Shown piece after piece: positions 19,501 through 29,481 of a stretch of DNA of 64,000 nt; position 1 is the stretch's first letter; every line of letters starts with the position of its first letter. The DNA is taken from the NCBI RefSeq assembly GCF_009834765.1, contig NZ_WVHP01000002.1, positions 248,001 through 312,000 of the forward strand. Direction: 5' to 3'. Position numbers and translations under genes: made by a program. The stretch is from Saccharibacter sp. EH611. GTDB taxonomy: Bacteria > Pseudomonadota > Alphaproteobacteria > Acetobacterales > Acetobacteraceae. A model generated the notes under the pieces. That model ran no database searches. It had not been told where the DNA came from and saw nothing but the letters and a program-made list of their open reading frames with translations.

Positions 19501-20973
19501 ATGTCTGATTCTCAACAGACTGCCCCATTTGATTACATCATCTTTGGCGCCACAGGCGACCTTATGATGCGTAAGCTTATTCCTGCCCTTTATAACCAAC
19601 TTCGCGTTGGTCATGTTCCTGAAGAAGCACGTATTATCGGTTCAGCTCGCTCTAAACTTGATAATGAGGAATACCGGCAGCGTGCGCGCGAAGCCCTCAA
19701 TCGCTTCCTTCCCGACGCCCATAAAGATGCTGATCTCATTGAGCGTTTTCTAAAAAAGATCCAGTACATCGCGATTGATAGTACGAAATATGAGAGCAAC
19801 TGGGGTGGCCTAAAAGAGATTCTTGCTCAATCTCCAGATGACCGTATCCGCGTTTTCTATTACTCAACCGCTCCACAGCTTTTTGAAGCCATCAGTGAAA
19901 ATCTTCACGCCCATGGCCTCATTACCAAGCAGTCCCGCGTTGTGCTTGAGAAGCCTATCGGCACAAATAGTGAAACAGCTCGTGCTATTAATGACGGTGT
20001 CAGCCGCTTCTTTGAAGAAGGGCAAATCTTCCGCATCGACCATTACTTAGGTAAAGAAACAGTGCAGGATATTATCGCACTGCGCTTTGCCAACCCGCTT
20101 CTCCAAGCTGTTTGGTCTGGTGAATATATTAAGAGCATTCAGATCACCGCAGCAGAAACAGTCGGCGTAGAAGGGCGTGCCGCCTATTACGATACGTCTG
20201 GCGCTTTGCGTGATATGATCCAAAACCACCTCCTACAGGTTCTCAGCCTTTGCGCCATGGAAGCGCCTTCTTCGCTGGAAGCCGATGCCATCCGTGACGC
20301 AAAAGTGAATGTCCTTAAAGCGCTACGCCCTATCCCAGAAGACGCTGTCAGCGCAGAAACTGTGCGTGCTCAATACGTGCAAGGCACGATGAATGGCGAA
20401 AAAGTGCCAGGCTATCTCGAAGAGCTGGGCGAAGAAAGCCACACAGAGACCTACGCGGCTATGCGTGCGTATGTGGACACGCCTCGTTGGAAAAACACAC
20501 CCTTCTATATCCGTACAGCCAAACGCTCTGCCCATAAGCTCAGTGAAGTCGTTGTGACGTTTAAAGAAGGCACATCCAAACTCTTTGGTGGAACGCCGGG
20601 TGCTGATCGGCTCGTCATTCGCCTGCAGCCTAATGAAGGGTTTGGCCTGTCCATCAATGTTAAAAATCCTTCTGCTGCAGGCTTTGGCTTACAGCGCACG
20701 GCTTTAGATGGTCGCTTTGCTCCTGCTGACGGTTCGCTTATCCCTGATTCCTACGAGCGCCTGATGCTTGATGCTGTTCGCGGCTATCCAGCCCTCTTCA
20801 TCCGTCGTGATGAGGTTGAAGCCGCATGGGCTTGGGTAGAACCAACACTCAATGCTTGGGCTGCTGATAAGGCTCCGATGGGGCATTATGCTGCGGGCTC
20901 CTACGGCCCAGAGCAAGCACGTCAATTCACCGCTCAAACCGGTGATCAGTGGCATGAAGATATGGCAGATTAA
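19501..20973 (+). CDS. zwf: Glucose-6-phosphate 1-dehydrogenase
   Basis: A 490-residue enzyme oxidising glucose-6-phosphate to 6-phosphogluconolactone, entry to the pentose phosphate pathway on which acetic acid bacteria depend. The N-terminal nucleotide-binding motif is IIFGATGDLMMRKL (GxxGDL), and the catalytic signature RIDHYLGKE lies near residue 178. EKPIGTN holds the conserved Lys-Pro. It stands alone: no pgl, gnd or edd gene is next to it. Full length and no damage seen. Confidence 0.97.
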   Translation: MSDSQQTAPFDYIIFGATGDLMMRKLIPALYNQLRVGHVPEEARIIGSARSKLDNEEYRQRAREALNRFLPDAHKDADLIERFLKKIQYIAIDSTKYESNWGGLKEILAQSPDDRIRVFYYSTAPQLFEAISENLHAHGLITKQSRVVLEKPIGTNSETARAINDGVSRFFEEGQIFRIDHYLGKETVQDIIALRFANPLLQAVWSGEYIKSIQITAAETVGVEGRAAYYDTSGALRDMIQNHLLQVLSLCAMEAPSSLEADAIRDAKVNVLKALRPIPEDAVSAETVRAQYVQGTMNGEKVPGYLEELGEESHTETYAAMRAYVDTPRWKNTPFYIRTAKRSAHKLSEVVVTFKEGTSKLFGGTPGADRLVIRLQPNEGFGLSINVKNPSAAGFGLQRTALDGRFAPADGSLIPDSYERLMLDAVRGYPALFIRRDEVEAAWAWVEPTLNAWAADKAPMGHYAAGSYGPEQARQFTAQTGDQWHEDMAD

Positions 20974-20987
20974 TACTCTCCCTCAAA

Positions 20988-21022
20988 CGTGCAGCTCTTA
21001 GAGATCCTTTAAGGGCTGCACG
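20988..21022 (+). terminator. Hairpin downstream of zwf
   Basis: CGTGCAGC (20988-20995) pairs with GCTGCACG (21015-21022) across a 19-nt loop, 14 bp past the zwf stop. There is no T-tract and it abuts the next reading frame, so function is uncertain. Confidence 0.4.
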
Positions 21023-21024
21023 CC

Positions 21025-21522
21025 ATGCCCTTTGTCTGCGCTATGCTTTGTAAGGATCTGTTTTACTTGACTGAACAACGCCCTTCTCGCTTTGCTTTTT
21101 TAAAGCAACTTCGTAAACCTCGTTCATTAAAACAGCACCTCATTCGGCGCTTAATTGTCGTTGTACCCGTTTTCCTTTTGATGATCGTCATCACTCGAAG
21201 TGGCTGGCTTGATAATGCTTATGATCGTTTTACCTTTGGTAAACTGAGCTGGTACGATAATACGGCTCTTGTCGAACATCTACGTACGGTCATCACCAAC
21301 CAAGGGCTAACATCACTTCCACGCAATTGTCTGGTTTTTATTGTGAATGGTGACGCGTCAGTCAATACACCTCATATGGAAGTCCTTGGTCGGCAAGGCC
21401 ATGGATGCCCAGGTGATAAACCCACAGCCAATATGCTCTTTTCTTTACAGATTGATCGCGCGCAGCACTCTATTTTGACAGATGCTGGTTCTCCTGGAAG
21501 CTTCCATCCTCTTACCCCTTAA
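21025..21522 (+). CDS. Unrecognised single-helix membrane protein
   Basis: A 165-residue frame I do not recognise. It has a basic N-terminal stretch (RKPRSLKQHLIRR), one transmembrane helix (about residues 42-58, LIVVVPVFLLMIVI) and a ~100-residue soluble C-terminal part, predicted periplasmic, with two cysteines (RNCLVF and GHGCPGD) that might pair. The start is uncertain: ATG at 21025 follows a hairpin without a ribosome site; ATG at 21043 is an alternative. It sits between zwf and the RNase P RNA, on the same strand as both. Confidence 0.55.
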   Translation: MPFVCAMLCKDLFYLTEQRPSRFAFLKQLRKPRSLKQHLIRRLIVVVPVFLLMIVITRSGWLDNAYDRFTFGKLSWYDNTALVEHLRTVITNQGLTSLPRNCLVFIVNGDASVNTPHMEVLGRQGHGCPGDKPTANMLFSLQIDRAQHSILTDAGSPGSFHPLTP

Positions 21523-21587
21523 AAAATCGCACGATATTTCCTCTTCTCAGGGTTGACCTTCTTTGCGTTCCAACGCAGTTTACGCGC

Positions 21588-21978
<391 letters not shown>

Positions 21979-22210
21979 TTTATAGCTCCGCATAAAGAGA
22001 CAATAAAGAAGCGTATTACATAGCACTCTACTCTTATTGTTCGCCATTTCTCTTTTTTTAAAAGCCATTTGATACGTATTCTCTTATTTGCAGCAATGAG
22101 CGACATCTTTCGTCTTAGTCACGAAAATCCTTGTTTTTAGTTACATGTATAGATTTTGTTCACTATGCAGTAACCAATCGCCCTTTTCTGCCATTCTCTA
22201 CGATAATGCT
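21979..22210. other. Gene-free stretch between rnpB and the mraZ promoter
   Basis: About 230 bp with no open reading frame of quality. It is T-rich (runs near 22050) and shows no clear RNase P terminator or further RNA gene. I see nothing else in it. Confidence 0.4.
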
Positions 22211-22250
22211 TTGACGTCCCATAAAATCCCATGCTATCCCATATCTATAC
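22211..22250 (+). promoter_or_regulatory. mraZ promoter with MraZ operator (three TGGGA repeats)
   Basis: TCCCA occurs at 22217-22221, 22227-22231 and 22237-22241, that is TGGGA three times at a strict 10-bp period on the minus strand. This fits the published MraZ site TGGGN-N5-TGGGN-N5-TGGGN. A TTGACG at 22211-22216 and TATCCC at 22235-22240 give a plausible promoter whose spacer and -10 the repeats occupy, so bound MraZ would repress the dcw cluster. Confidence 0.8.
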
Positions 22251-22321
22251 GGTAAAGTTCAGTAATCCTTGGACGAGCACGATTTTGCTCACCTCTGATG
22301 AGACGGGAGGCATTTCAAATT

Positions 22322-22801
22322 ATGACTATGTTTCTCGGCACTCATCCAAGCCGCATTGACAGCAAAGGCCGCCTCTCAATCCCCGCACCCTTTCGTGCCG
22401 TCTTGAAGCAACACAATGCTGATGAAGATGCGAGCGTTATCTTACGTCCTTCACATTTACATGCCTGCGTTGAAGGGTGGACAGCTGATACTTTTGCAAC
22501 ATTGTCTGAATCCCTTATGAAGCATGACCCGTTTTCCAGCGAGTTTGAGGATCTCTCCGTCAGTCTTTATGCCGATGCATACCCGGTTAGCTGCGATCCA
22601 GAAGGGCGGATTAGCCTTCCCAAAAGCTTGAAACAACACGCCTCCTTAGCTGGTGCTATTATGTTTATGGGGTTGGGACGAATTTTTCAAATATGGTCCT
22701 CTGAAGCCGCTGAAAAACGGCGTGAGGATGCTCGCAAGCGTTCTAAAGAAATTGGGCAGCTTTCCCCCTCTCCCCTCAAAAAGAAGCCCGCGGATGAATG
22801 A
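22322..22801 (+). CDS. mraZ: Transcriptional regulator MraZ
   Basis: A 159-residue AbrB-like protein with two MraZ/SpoVT half-domains, each carrying the DxxxR motif ([11 protein letters not shown] near residue 12 and [11 protein letters not shown] near residue 90). In the family it forms a ring and represses its own promoter at the head of the dcw cluster. The ATG at 22322 is preceded by GGGAGG about 11 nt upstream, and homologues begin MFLGTH two codons later. The stop overlaps the rsmH start (ATGAATGA). The matching operator repeats are visible at 22217-22241. Confidence 0.95.
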   Translation: MTMFLGTHPSRIDSKGRLSIPAPFRAVLKQHNADEDASVILRPSHLHACVEGWTADTFATLSESLMKHDPFSSEFEDLSVSLYADAYPVSCDPEGRISLPKSLKQHASLAGAIMFMGLGRIFQIWSSEAAEKRREDARKRSKEIGQLSPSPLKKKPADE

Positions 22802-23771
22802 CACTCAGCACATGACCTCTACACATCCTTCCTCTCAAGGTCATTTCCCTGTCATGCTGCCGGAAGTTCTGGAGAGTTTGCAGCTCCGTGATGGTGCTAC
22901 CTATCTTGACGGAACATTTGGCGGTGGTGGCTATAGCCGCGCAATGCTTGATGCCAAGGACTGCATCGTTCACGCTATTGACCGTGATCCAGATGCGATT
23001 TCGCGCGGACAGCCTCTCGTTAAAGCAGCACAAGGCCGCCTTCACCTCCACAGAGGGGCCTTTAGCGCTATGGAGCAGCTTGTAGGCTCGGTCGCTCCCT
23101 TTGACGGTATTGTGTTGGATCTTGGGGTGTCTTCCTTCCAGCTTGACCAAGGCGAACGAGGGTTTTCCTTCCGCCATGATGGGCTTCTTGATATGCGTAT
23201 GAGCGCAGAAGGCCCTAGTGCAGCTGACCTCGTCAATAACGAGGCAGAACAAAAGATCGCTGATATTCTTTATTATTATGGAGAAGAGCGTCGCTCTCGT
23301 CGTATTGCCCGCGCCATTGTCAATGAACGCGCACGCACCCCTATTGAAACGACGGGACATCTTGCAGAGCTCATCCGTAGTTCTATCCCGCGTGAACGGC
23401 CTAATTTTGATCCAGCGACCCGCAGCTTCCAAGCCCTACGCATTGCTGTCAATGATGAGCTGGGAGAACTTGAGCGCGTCCTTATGGCAGCCCCCAACCT
23501 GCTCGCTCCGGGGGGCGTTTTCGTCGTCGTGACCTTCCATTCATTGGAAGACCGCATGGTAAAACGCGCTATGGCCCGTTTGAGCGGCCGCACAAGCGGC
23601 CCTTCACGTCATGCTCCTGCCTCACTTCATCAGAAGCAGCGCGCCCCATTTGAACTCCTTCACACCCGCCCCTTGTCCCCAAGCAAAGACGAGCTCCGCC
23701 TTAATACGCGTTCGCGAAGTGCTCGTTTGCGTGCTCTGCGCCGGCTTTCTTCTTCTGGAGAAGTTTCATGA
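22794..23771 (+). CDS. rsmH: 16S rRNA (cytosine(1402)-N4)-methyltransferase
   Basis: A 325-residue SAM-dependent enzyme (MraW) that methylates C1402 in the ribosomal P site. [27 protein letters not shown] (SAM motif I) and the C-terminal [14 protein letters not shown] are signature blocks. The ATG at 22794 overlaps the end of mraZ by 8 bp; the longer frame from 22653 runs inside mraZ and is rejected. The stop overlaps ftsL as ATGA. Second gene of the dcw cluster, as usual. Confidence 0.96.
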   Translation: MNDTQHMTSTHPSSQGHFPVMLPEVLESLQLRDGATYLDGTFGGGGYSRAMLDAKDCIVHAIDRDPDAISRGQPLVKAAQGRLHLHRGAFSAMEQLVGSVAPFDGIVLDLGVSSFQLDQGERGFSFRHDGLLDMRMSAEGPSAADLVNNEAEQKIADILYYYGEERRSRRIARAIVNERARTPIETTGHLAELIRSSIPRERPNFDPATRSFQALRIAVNDELGELERVLMAAPNLLAPGGVFVVVTFHSLEDRMVKRAMARLSGRTSGPSRHAPASLHQKQRAPFELLHTRPLSPSKDELRLNTRSRSARLRALRRLSSSGEVS

Positions 23772-24505
23772 TCCGTCCTGCTACCTTATTCTGCGCACTC
23801 ATTGCTGCTGGCGCTGGGCTTTTCCTTTACGCAAAGAAGCACGATACTCTCGTCCTTGATCAGCACATCACTCAAACTGTGCAAGAGACGCGCCGTGTGC
23901 AGGGACAGACAGCTATGTTGCGCACGCAATGGGCCCTGCTCAATCAACCCGATCGCCTCAGTACTTTGTCAAAACGGATCCTTCCTCACCTCCGCATGGT
24001 TGAGCCTGCACAATTTGTCAGACAAGAAAAGCTCGCTGAACGTTTGCCTGCTATTAGCACTAAGGACGTTGCAGCTACGCCTACCCATACAGACGTTGCA
24101 CGGCCAACGTTGGCAGCCCTGCGCCCTGCGCCTGATATGCCTGTCAACGCGCCTACACGTCCTGAGCGACATCACCGCACCGCTCATGCCGACGCGGTTT
24201 CTGCGCCTTCGCATAGCTCTTCCCATGCAGCACGTGGTAATTCTTCGCTTGAACGTAAATTAGCATTGCTTAATGCGGAGGATCAGACCTCTATGCCGCA
24301 TCGCCATCATCATAGCGACCATGGAGCCACATCGGACAAAGACGGACATACTCACACGTCTCGTGCATCCTCTTCTGAGACGTTGGCAGAAACCGTTGCA
24401 TGGCATCCTCAATCGACCCATCGTAGCTCTTCATCTCATCGGGAGAGTTCCCATACTGCCTCTTCGTCAGACGCTCTACCACCTCCCGTTCCATTCTCAA
24501 ATTAG
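23768..24505 (+). CDS. ftsL: Cell division protein FtsL with His/Ser-rich C-terminal extension
   Basis: The N-terminal ~85 residues match alphaproteobacterial FtsL: a short cytoplasmic end, one transmembrane helix (about 4-21, [18 protein letters not shown]), and a periplasmic coiled coil ending [21 protein letters not shown]. The position between rsmH and ftsI confirms it. After about residue 90 there is a 155-residue low-complexity tail rich in Ser, His, Thr and Pro (for example [13 protein letters not shown] and [13 protein letters not shown]). FtsL usually ends near 120 residues, so the tail doubles the protein; it would lie in the periplasm. FtsL joins FtsB and FtsQ to activate FtsW-FtsI. 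Confidence 0.85.
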   Translation: MIRPATLFCALIAAGAGLFLYAKKHDTLVLDQHITQTVQETRRVQGQTAMLRTQWALLNQPDRLSTLSKRILPHLRMVEPAQFVRQEKLAERLPAISTKDVAATPTHTDVARPTLAALRPAPDMPVNAPTRPERHHRTAHADAVSAPSHSSSHAARGNSSLERKLALLNAEDQTSMPHRHHHSDHGATSDKDGHTHTSRASSSETLAETVAWHPQSTHRSSSSHRESSHTASSSDALPPPVPFSN

Positions 24506-24581
24506 CGACAACTTACCTTCATACTCTCTCTAACGACAATGTTAGAGAGCACCCGCTGACCACCTTGCAGAATGCAGCACG

Positions 24582-26561
24582 ATGACGGAAAAAGAGCCCT
24601 CTCCATCGGCAAAGAAGCCGACGAATGACCAGCCCGATACCTCCTCAGGGCAACACCCTACCAAAGGCTCTAAACACTTTTCTAAAGTGAACGCATTACG
24701 ACGTTTTTTCTCTCTCCGTTATTGGAATGAACGCCGCCAGAAGGTCAGCTGGATAGAGCGTTGCCAAAACCGTCTTGTCTATGTTGGAATGGGCTTTCTA
24801 GTTATTTACGGTGCCGTAACGCTTAAAGCGCTCATGGCGACCGTCCTCGCTCCTATGGCTCCCCTTCCCGGCCAAATTACATCCACATTACCGGAAATCC
24901 CAAAGCCAGACCCTCAAGCCCTCATGAGTGGCGGTTTCGAGCTTCCCAATATACGACGTGCTACAATTACAGACCGTAACGGGCAAGCATTGGCCATTTC
25001 TCTGCCTGTTGTGCAAGTCTATGCCAACCCGATGGAGATTATCAGCCCAGAAGAAGCTGTCGCCAAACTTCATCACGTTCTCCCCGGTATTGATCAAGAA
25101 GATCTCATCAAACGCCTTAAGAAAAAAAAGCAGTTCGTTTACCTTGCTCATAACCTCTCTCCGACCCAAGAATTAGCGATTAATAATCTTGGTATTCCCG
25201 GAATTTATTTTGAAACAGGAGAACGCCGTCATTACCCATTGGGACGTATTGCTGCGCAAATTATGGGCGGTGTTGATCTTGATAATCACGGAATTGCAGG
25301 GGTTGAACGTTATTTTGATAAACGACTAAGCTCTGACCGCACCCCTCTTCGCCTTTCCATTGATGCCCGTGTTCAAGCAGCTATGCGTGATGAGCTGGAT
25401 GAGGCCAAACGCAAATTCCAAGCCATCGGCGCATGCGCCATTTTGATGGATATTCACTCTGGTGAAGTCATCGCAATGGTCAGTCTTCCCGATTTTGATG
25501 CCAATGATTTTGGTCATGCCCCCTCAGACGCTCGCTTTAATAGAGCTGTTACGGGAATGTATGAGCCGGGCTCCACGTTTAAACTACAGACGGCTGCTAT
25601 GGCCTTGCAGCTTGGTGTTGCCCATCCGTGGGATCGTTTCTCGACAACGCCTATCCATGTTGGCCGCTTTAAAATTTCGGATCTCAAAAGCGATCATTTT
25701 GCTCCTTGGCTCCCTCTCACCTCAGTCATGGCGTTTTCTTCCAACCCAGCCTCTGCTCATATTGCGCTGGATGTTGGTGCAACACGGCAGCAAGAATGGC
25801 TTAAAAATATGGGCTTCTTCGACCGCGTGCCGATTGAACTCCCTGAAGCAGGGCGGCCCATTATTCCATCACGAAAAAACTGGGGCCTCACTACGATTAT
25901 GACCGTCGGTTTCGGTCATGGTATTGCAGAGTCTCCGTTGGCAATTGTGCGCGGAACAGCGGCAACAGGAAATGGAGGGTATTTAGTCACGCCTACGCTC
26001 GTTGCTCATAATCATGACAATGATGATGTCGTCATGTCTGACACACAAGTTCCGCATCTTTTGTCAGAGAAAACATCCGACACATTACGGCGTATTTTGC
26101 GCTTAGTCGTGACAAAAGGTATCGGGAAACGTGCTGAGAGCCCTGGCTATTTCGTGGGAGGCAAAACCGGCACGGCTGAGAAAATTAGTGACCGCGGAAC
26201 CTACCTTAAGCATGTCAACATCACAGCCTTTACGGGCATGTTCCCCATGAATGCGCCACGTTATGCACTCTATGTCATGCTAGATGCCCCACATCCCACG
26301 GCTGAAACACATGGTTGGACGACAGCTGGCTGGATTGCAGCACCGCTCTTCTCCAATATTGTGACACGTACAGCGCCTATGCTCGGCCTCTTCCCTCCAG
26401 ACCCAAGCCGTAATGCTCAGGTCGAGGCCTCTTTAGAGATTCCTCTTATCCCTCCCATCCCGCCTGGGGTTCGGCCATTGGGGCCTGGGAATGACCCTGG
26501 GGCACCTCCGCCTTCACTGCTGCGCACGCACCATGCTGTAAGATCCTCCCACGGCCATTAA
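24582..26561 (+). CDS. ftsI: Peptidoglycan D,D-transpeptidase FtsI (PBP3)
   Basis: A 659-residue septal class B penicillin-binding protein. A long charged cytoplasmic N-terminus (~65 residues) leads to one transmembrane helix (about 68-90), then the dimerisation domain, then the transpeptidase domain with S331-T-F-K334 (active serine), S386-S-N388 and K528-T-G530. The C-terminus is proline-rich. It lies 76 bp after ftsL. It crosslinks septal peptidoglycan with FtsW. The extended N-terminus is longer than in E. coli; the ATG at 24582 is the first in frame, and a shorter start cannot be excluded. Confidence 0.95.
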   Translation: MTEKEPSPSAKKPTNDQPDTSSGQHPTKGSKHFSKVNALRRFFSLRYWNERRQKVSWIERCQNRLVYVGMGFLVIYGAVTLKALMATVLAPMAPLPGQITSTLPEIPKPDPQALMSGGFELPNIRRATITDRNGQALAISLPVVQVYANPMEIISPEEAVAKLHHVLPGIDQEDLIKRLKKKKQFVYLAHNLSPTQELAINNLGIPGIYFETGERRHYPLGRIAAQIMGGVDLDNHGIAGVERYFDKRLSSDRTPLRLSIDARVQAAMRDELDEAKRKFQAIGACAILMDIHSGEVIAMVSLPDFDANDFGHAPSDARFNRAVTGMYEPGSTFKLQTAAMALQLGVAHPWDRFSTTPIHVGRFKISDLKSDHFAPWLPLTSVMAFSSNPASAHIALDVGATRQQEWLKNMGFFDRVPIELPEAGRPIIPSRKNWGLTTIMTVGFGHGIAESPLAIVRGTAATGNGGYLVTPTLVAHNHDNDDVVMSDTQVPHLLSEKTSDTLRRILRLVVTKGIGKRAESPGYFVGGKTGTAEKISDRGTYLKHVNITAFTGMFPMNAPRYALYVMLDAPHPTAETHGWTTAGWIAAPLFSNIVTRTAPMLGLFPPDPSRNAQVEASLEIPLIPPIPPGVRPLGPGNDPGAPPPSLLRTHHAVRSSHGH

Positions 26562-26572
26562 GGCGCTCTACC

Positions 26573-28063
26573 ATGCTTCTTTCTACACTCCTCTCACGCT
26601 ACGGCATCACTGCTTCACTGGCTGAAGACCTCACAATTAAAGCTGTAACAGCCGATAGTCGTCATGTAAGCCCTGATAGCCTTTTTGTGGCAATCCGTGG
26701 ACAGAATCATGATGGTGCAAAATTCATCCCACTCGCGATCACCTCAGGCGCCACCGCCATCGTGACCATGCATGACAACCACAGCCCTTCTATCGGAATG
26801 CATTGGGAGGGAGAGCGTAAAGCCATCATCATCCGCGTACATAATCCTGCCCATTTCCTTGCACAGGCAGCAGCTTGGTTTGCAGCTCCATTGCCAGAAC
26901 ACATTGTCGCGGTGACCGGAACCAACGGAAAAAGCAGCACTGTCGATTTTCTCCGCCAGCTTTGGCAGCTCCGCGGCACAGCAGCGGCAAGCCTTGGAAC
27001 CCTCGGGGTTATCACGCAAGCAGACATCCCTCCGATGCCAGCGATGACGACCCCCGACGCCGTTGCGCTTGCCTCCACGCTCTCCACACTTCAACGCAGC
27101 CATGTCACCCATGTTGCTTTGGAGGCCTCGTCTCACGGATTGCATCAGCATCGCCTTGATGGTCTGTCTCTCACCGCTGCCGGGTTTTCCAACCTTACGC
27201 GAGATCATCTTGACTATCACGAAACGATTGAAGCCTATCGTGATGCTAAGCTTCGTCTGTTTCGTGACCTTCTGCCGCCGGGTAATATTGCCGTTATTAA
27301 TGCGGATATGGATCCCGATACCTATAGCGCTCTAACACAGACTGCCCATCAGTGTGGCCATATCCTCCGCGATATTGGAATAAACGCAACAACCCTACGT
27401 CTGCTAGAAGCCCAGCCAACGCCACAAGGACATATTATTCGCGTTGCTCTTCATGGCGAGCCTTTACCCGATATTACGCTCCCCTTCCCCGGGCGCTTCC
27501 AAGTGGATAACGCCCTCATGGCCGCCGCACTATGTTGGGAAGAAGATGCTGAGGCGCCTGCTGTGCTCGCTCTGCTCTCACAGTTGCGCAGCGTGCCGGG
27601 ACGGTGCGAGCGCGTCGCAGACCTTCCCAATGGCGCAGCCGCCTATGTGGATTATGCCCATACCCCTGATGCCCTTGAGCATGTTTTGCTCAGCCTTCGC
27701 CCTCATACACGCGGCAAACTCCATGTTATTTTCGGCGCAGGAGGCGACCGTGACAGTGGCAAACGCCCACTGATGGGCCAAATCGCCGGCCATATTGCCG
27801 ACCGCATCACCATCACCGATGACAATCCGCGCTCAGAAGACCCGGCCACCATTCGCGCCGCTATTCGTGCTACTTGCCCTCATGCCCAAGAGATTGGAGA
27901 CCGTCGGGCCGCTATTGAAGACGGGCTTAAACGCCTAGGCCCCGGTGATATTCTCCTCATCGCTGGCAAAGGCCATGAAACAGGGCAGGTTATTGGATCA
28001 ACAACCTATCCTTTTGATGACCGCGCCCTCACACGTTCACTCGCTGAGAAAGTCTCTTTATGA
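26573..28063 (+). CDS. murE: UDP-MurNAc-tripeptide synthetase MurE
   Basis: A 496-residue cytoplasmic ligase adding meso-diaminopimelate to UDP-MurNAc-L-Ala-D-Glu. P-loop GTNGKSSTVDFL (about residue 115), central Mur ligase domain (ASSHGLHQHRLDG) and C-terminal DNPRSEDP are visible; the DNPR motif indicates meso-DAP rather than lysine specificity. It starts 11 bp after ftsI and overlaps murF as ATGA, so it is translationally coupled in the cluster. Confidence 0.96.
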   Translation: MLLSTLLSRYGITASLAEDLTIKAVTADSRHVSPDSLFVAIRGQNHDGAKFIPLAITSGATAIVTMHDNHSPSIGMHWEGERKAIIIRVHNPAHFLAQAAAWFAAPLPEHIVAVTGTNGKSSTVDFLRQLWQLRGTAAASLGTLGVITQADIPPMPAMTTPDAVALASTLSTLQRSHVTHVALEASSHGLHQHRLDGLSLTAAGFSNLTRDHLDYHETIEAYRDAKLRLFRDLLPPGNIAVINADMDPDTYSALTQTAHQCGHILRDIGINATTLRLLEAQPTPQGHIIRVALHGEPLPDITLPFPGRFQVDNALMAAALCWEEDAEAPAVLALLSQLRSVPGRCERVADLPNGAAAYVDYAHTPDALEHVLLSLRPHTRGKLHVIFGAGGDRDSGKRPLMGQIAGHIADRITITDDNPRSEDPATIRAAIRATCPHAQEIGDRRAAIEDGLKRLGPGDILLIAGKGHETGQVIGSTTYPFDDRALTRSLAEKVSL

Positions 28064-29481
28064 CCCAGACACTGCCTTTATGGACACGCTCTGAACTCTG
28101 CGAGGCCACGCATGGCAGCCTTAGCGCAGATGTCACAGTACAGAGCGTTTGCATTGATACACGTCAGCTCGAGCCCGGCGCTCTCTTTATCGCTCTTCAG
28201 GGAGATCATTCCGATGGACATCGCTTCATCCAGAATGCTCTTTCACAAGGAGCAGCCTGCGTGATGGTGCATGACCGCCAAGCCGTCATAGACGCTGGCC
28301 TAATGGATGACCCTCGCCTTCTCTTCGTTGATAACACAATGAAAGGACTTGAAGCGCTCGGTCATTTTGCGCGAAAACGTTTCAACGGTAAAGCCATTGC
28401 CATTACCGGAAGCGTTGGCAAGACCACCACGAAAACCATGCTTTTCCAAGCGCTTCAACCTTATGGGAAAACGCATGCTTCTGTTGCTTCTTACAACAAC
28501 CATTGGGGCGTACCTTTAACGCTTGCCCGCCTCCCTCGTGATGCCGATTTTTGTATTAGTGAAGTCGGTATGAACCATCCGGGGGAAATTGCACCGCTGG
28601 CAGAGCAAATTCGCCCTGATATTGCTCTCATCACCACCATTGGGACGGCCCATCTTGGCCATATGGGCAGTATTGAGGCCATCGCACGCGAAAAGGCTAC
28701 GCTCTTTCAAGCGCTCATCCCACCCGATGGCCATGCAATCGCGCTGGAGGGAACGCCCTGCCTATCTCTTGTGGCCGCTGAAGTGCCCCATGATTGCTCT
28801 TTTTGGACAATCGGCACCTCCCATGCTGCCACCGTGCGTATTGATGCGCTGCAATGCCACGGTCAGGGCAGCCATTTCCATCTGCACACTCCCACAGGGG
28901 ATACGGATGTATCACTCTCCGCCCCAGGGCAACATCTCGCGCAAAATGCAGCTCTCGCCCTAGGGGCCGTCAGTGCGTTAGGGCTTCTTCCTCAAGCTGC
29001 TGCTTCTGCTCTCGTTTCTTACAAACCTGAAGCAGGGCGGGGGCTCAAGTGCCTTTTACCCGGCAACGTCACTCTTATTGATGAAAGCTACAACGCCTCT
29101 GGCCCAAGCATGCGCGCAGCTTTGGCAACGCTTGCTCTTCTACCAGCCTCGCGCCGCATTGCAGCGCTTGGAGATATGCGTGAGCTTGGCGAATTTTCCG
29201 ATGATGAGCATCGCGCCCTCACCGCACCGATCATGGCTGCCAGCGCTCTCACCTTTTGTTGCGGCCCGCATATGAAATCCTTGTACGACTCCCTTCCCCA
29301 AAGTCTTCGAGGAGGGTATGCACCCGATGCTACTCAACTTGCCCCGCTTGTTCAGGCCGCTGTACGCTCTGGCGATGTGTTGCTGGTTAAAGGCAGCCTT
29401 GGCAGTCGTATGCGTGACCTTATCGTTCTCCTTAACGCCCACCCTTCCGTGCAGGAAGCCTCTTCTTCGGTCTCTCCCTAA
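28060..29481 (+). CDS. murF: UDP-MurNAc-tripeptide:D-Ala-D-Ala ligase MurF
   Basis: A 473-residue ligase completing the UDP-MurNAc-pentapeptide. ATP loop GSVGKTTTKTML (about residue 114), SYNNHWGVPLTL, and DESYNASGPSMRAAL in the C-terminal domain are typical MurF blocks. Four-base overlap with murE; its stop shares one base with the mraY start. Confidence 0.96.
   Translation: MTQTLPLWTRSELCEATHGSLSADVTVQSVCIDTRQLEPGALFIALQGDHSDGHRFIQNALSQGAACVMVHDRQAVIDAGLMDDPRLLFVDNTMKGLEALGHFARKRFNGKAIAITGSVGKTTTKTMLFQALQPYGKTHASVASYNNHWGVPLTLARLPRDADFCISEVGMNHPGEIAPLAEQIRPDIALITTIGTAHLGHMGSIEAIAREKATLFQALIPPDGHAIALEGTPCLSLVAAEVPHDCSFWTIGTSHAATVRIDALQCHGQGSHFHLHTPTGDTDVSLSAPGQHLAQNAALALGAVSALGLLPQAAASALVSYKPEAGRGLKCLLPGNVTLIDESYNASGPSMRAALATLALLPASRRIAALGDMRELGEFSDDEHRALTAPIMAASALTFCCGPHMKSLYDSLPQSLRGGYAPDATQLAPLVQAAVRSGDVLLVKGSLGSRMRDLIVLLNAHPSVQEASSSVSP

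Noticed and set aside
22776-23432. 218-codon minus-strand frame opposite rsmH
   Set aside because: It lies wholly antisense to a conserved gene, with no ribosome site or recognisable domain.
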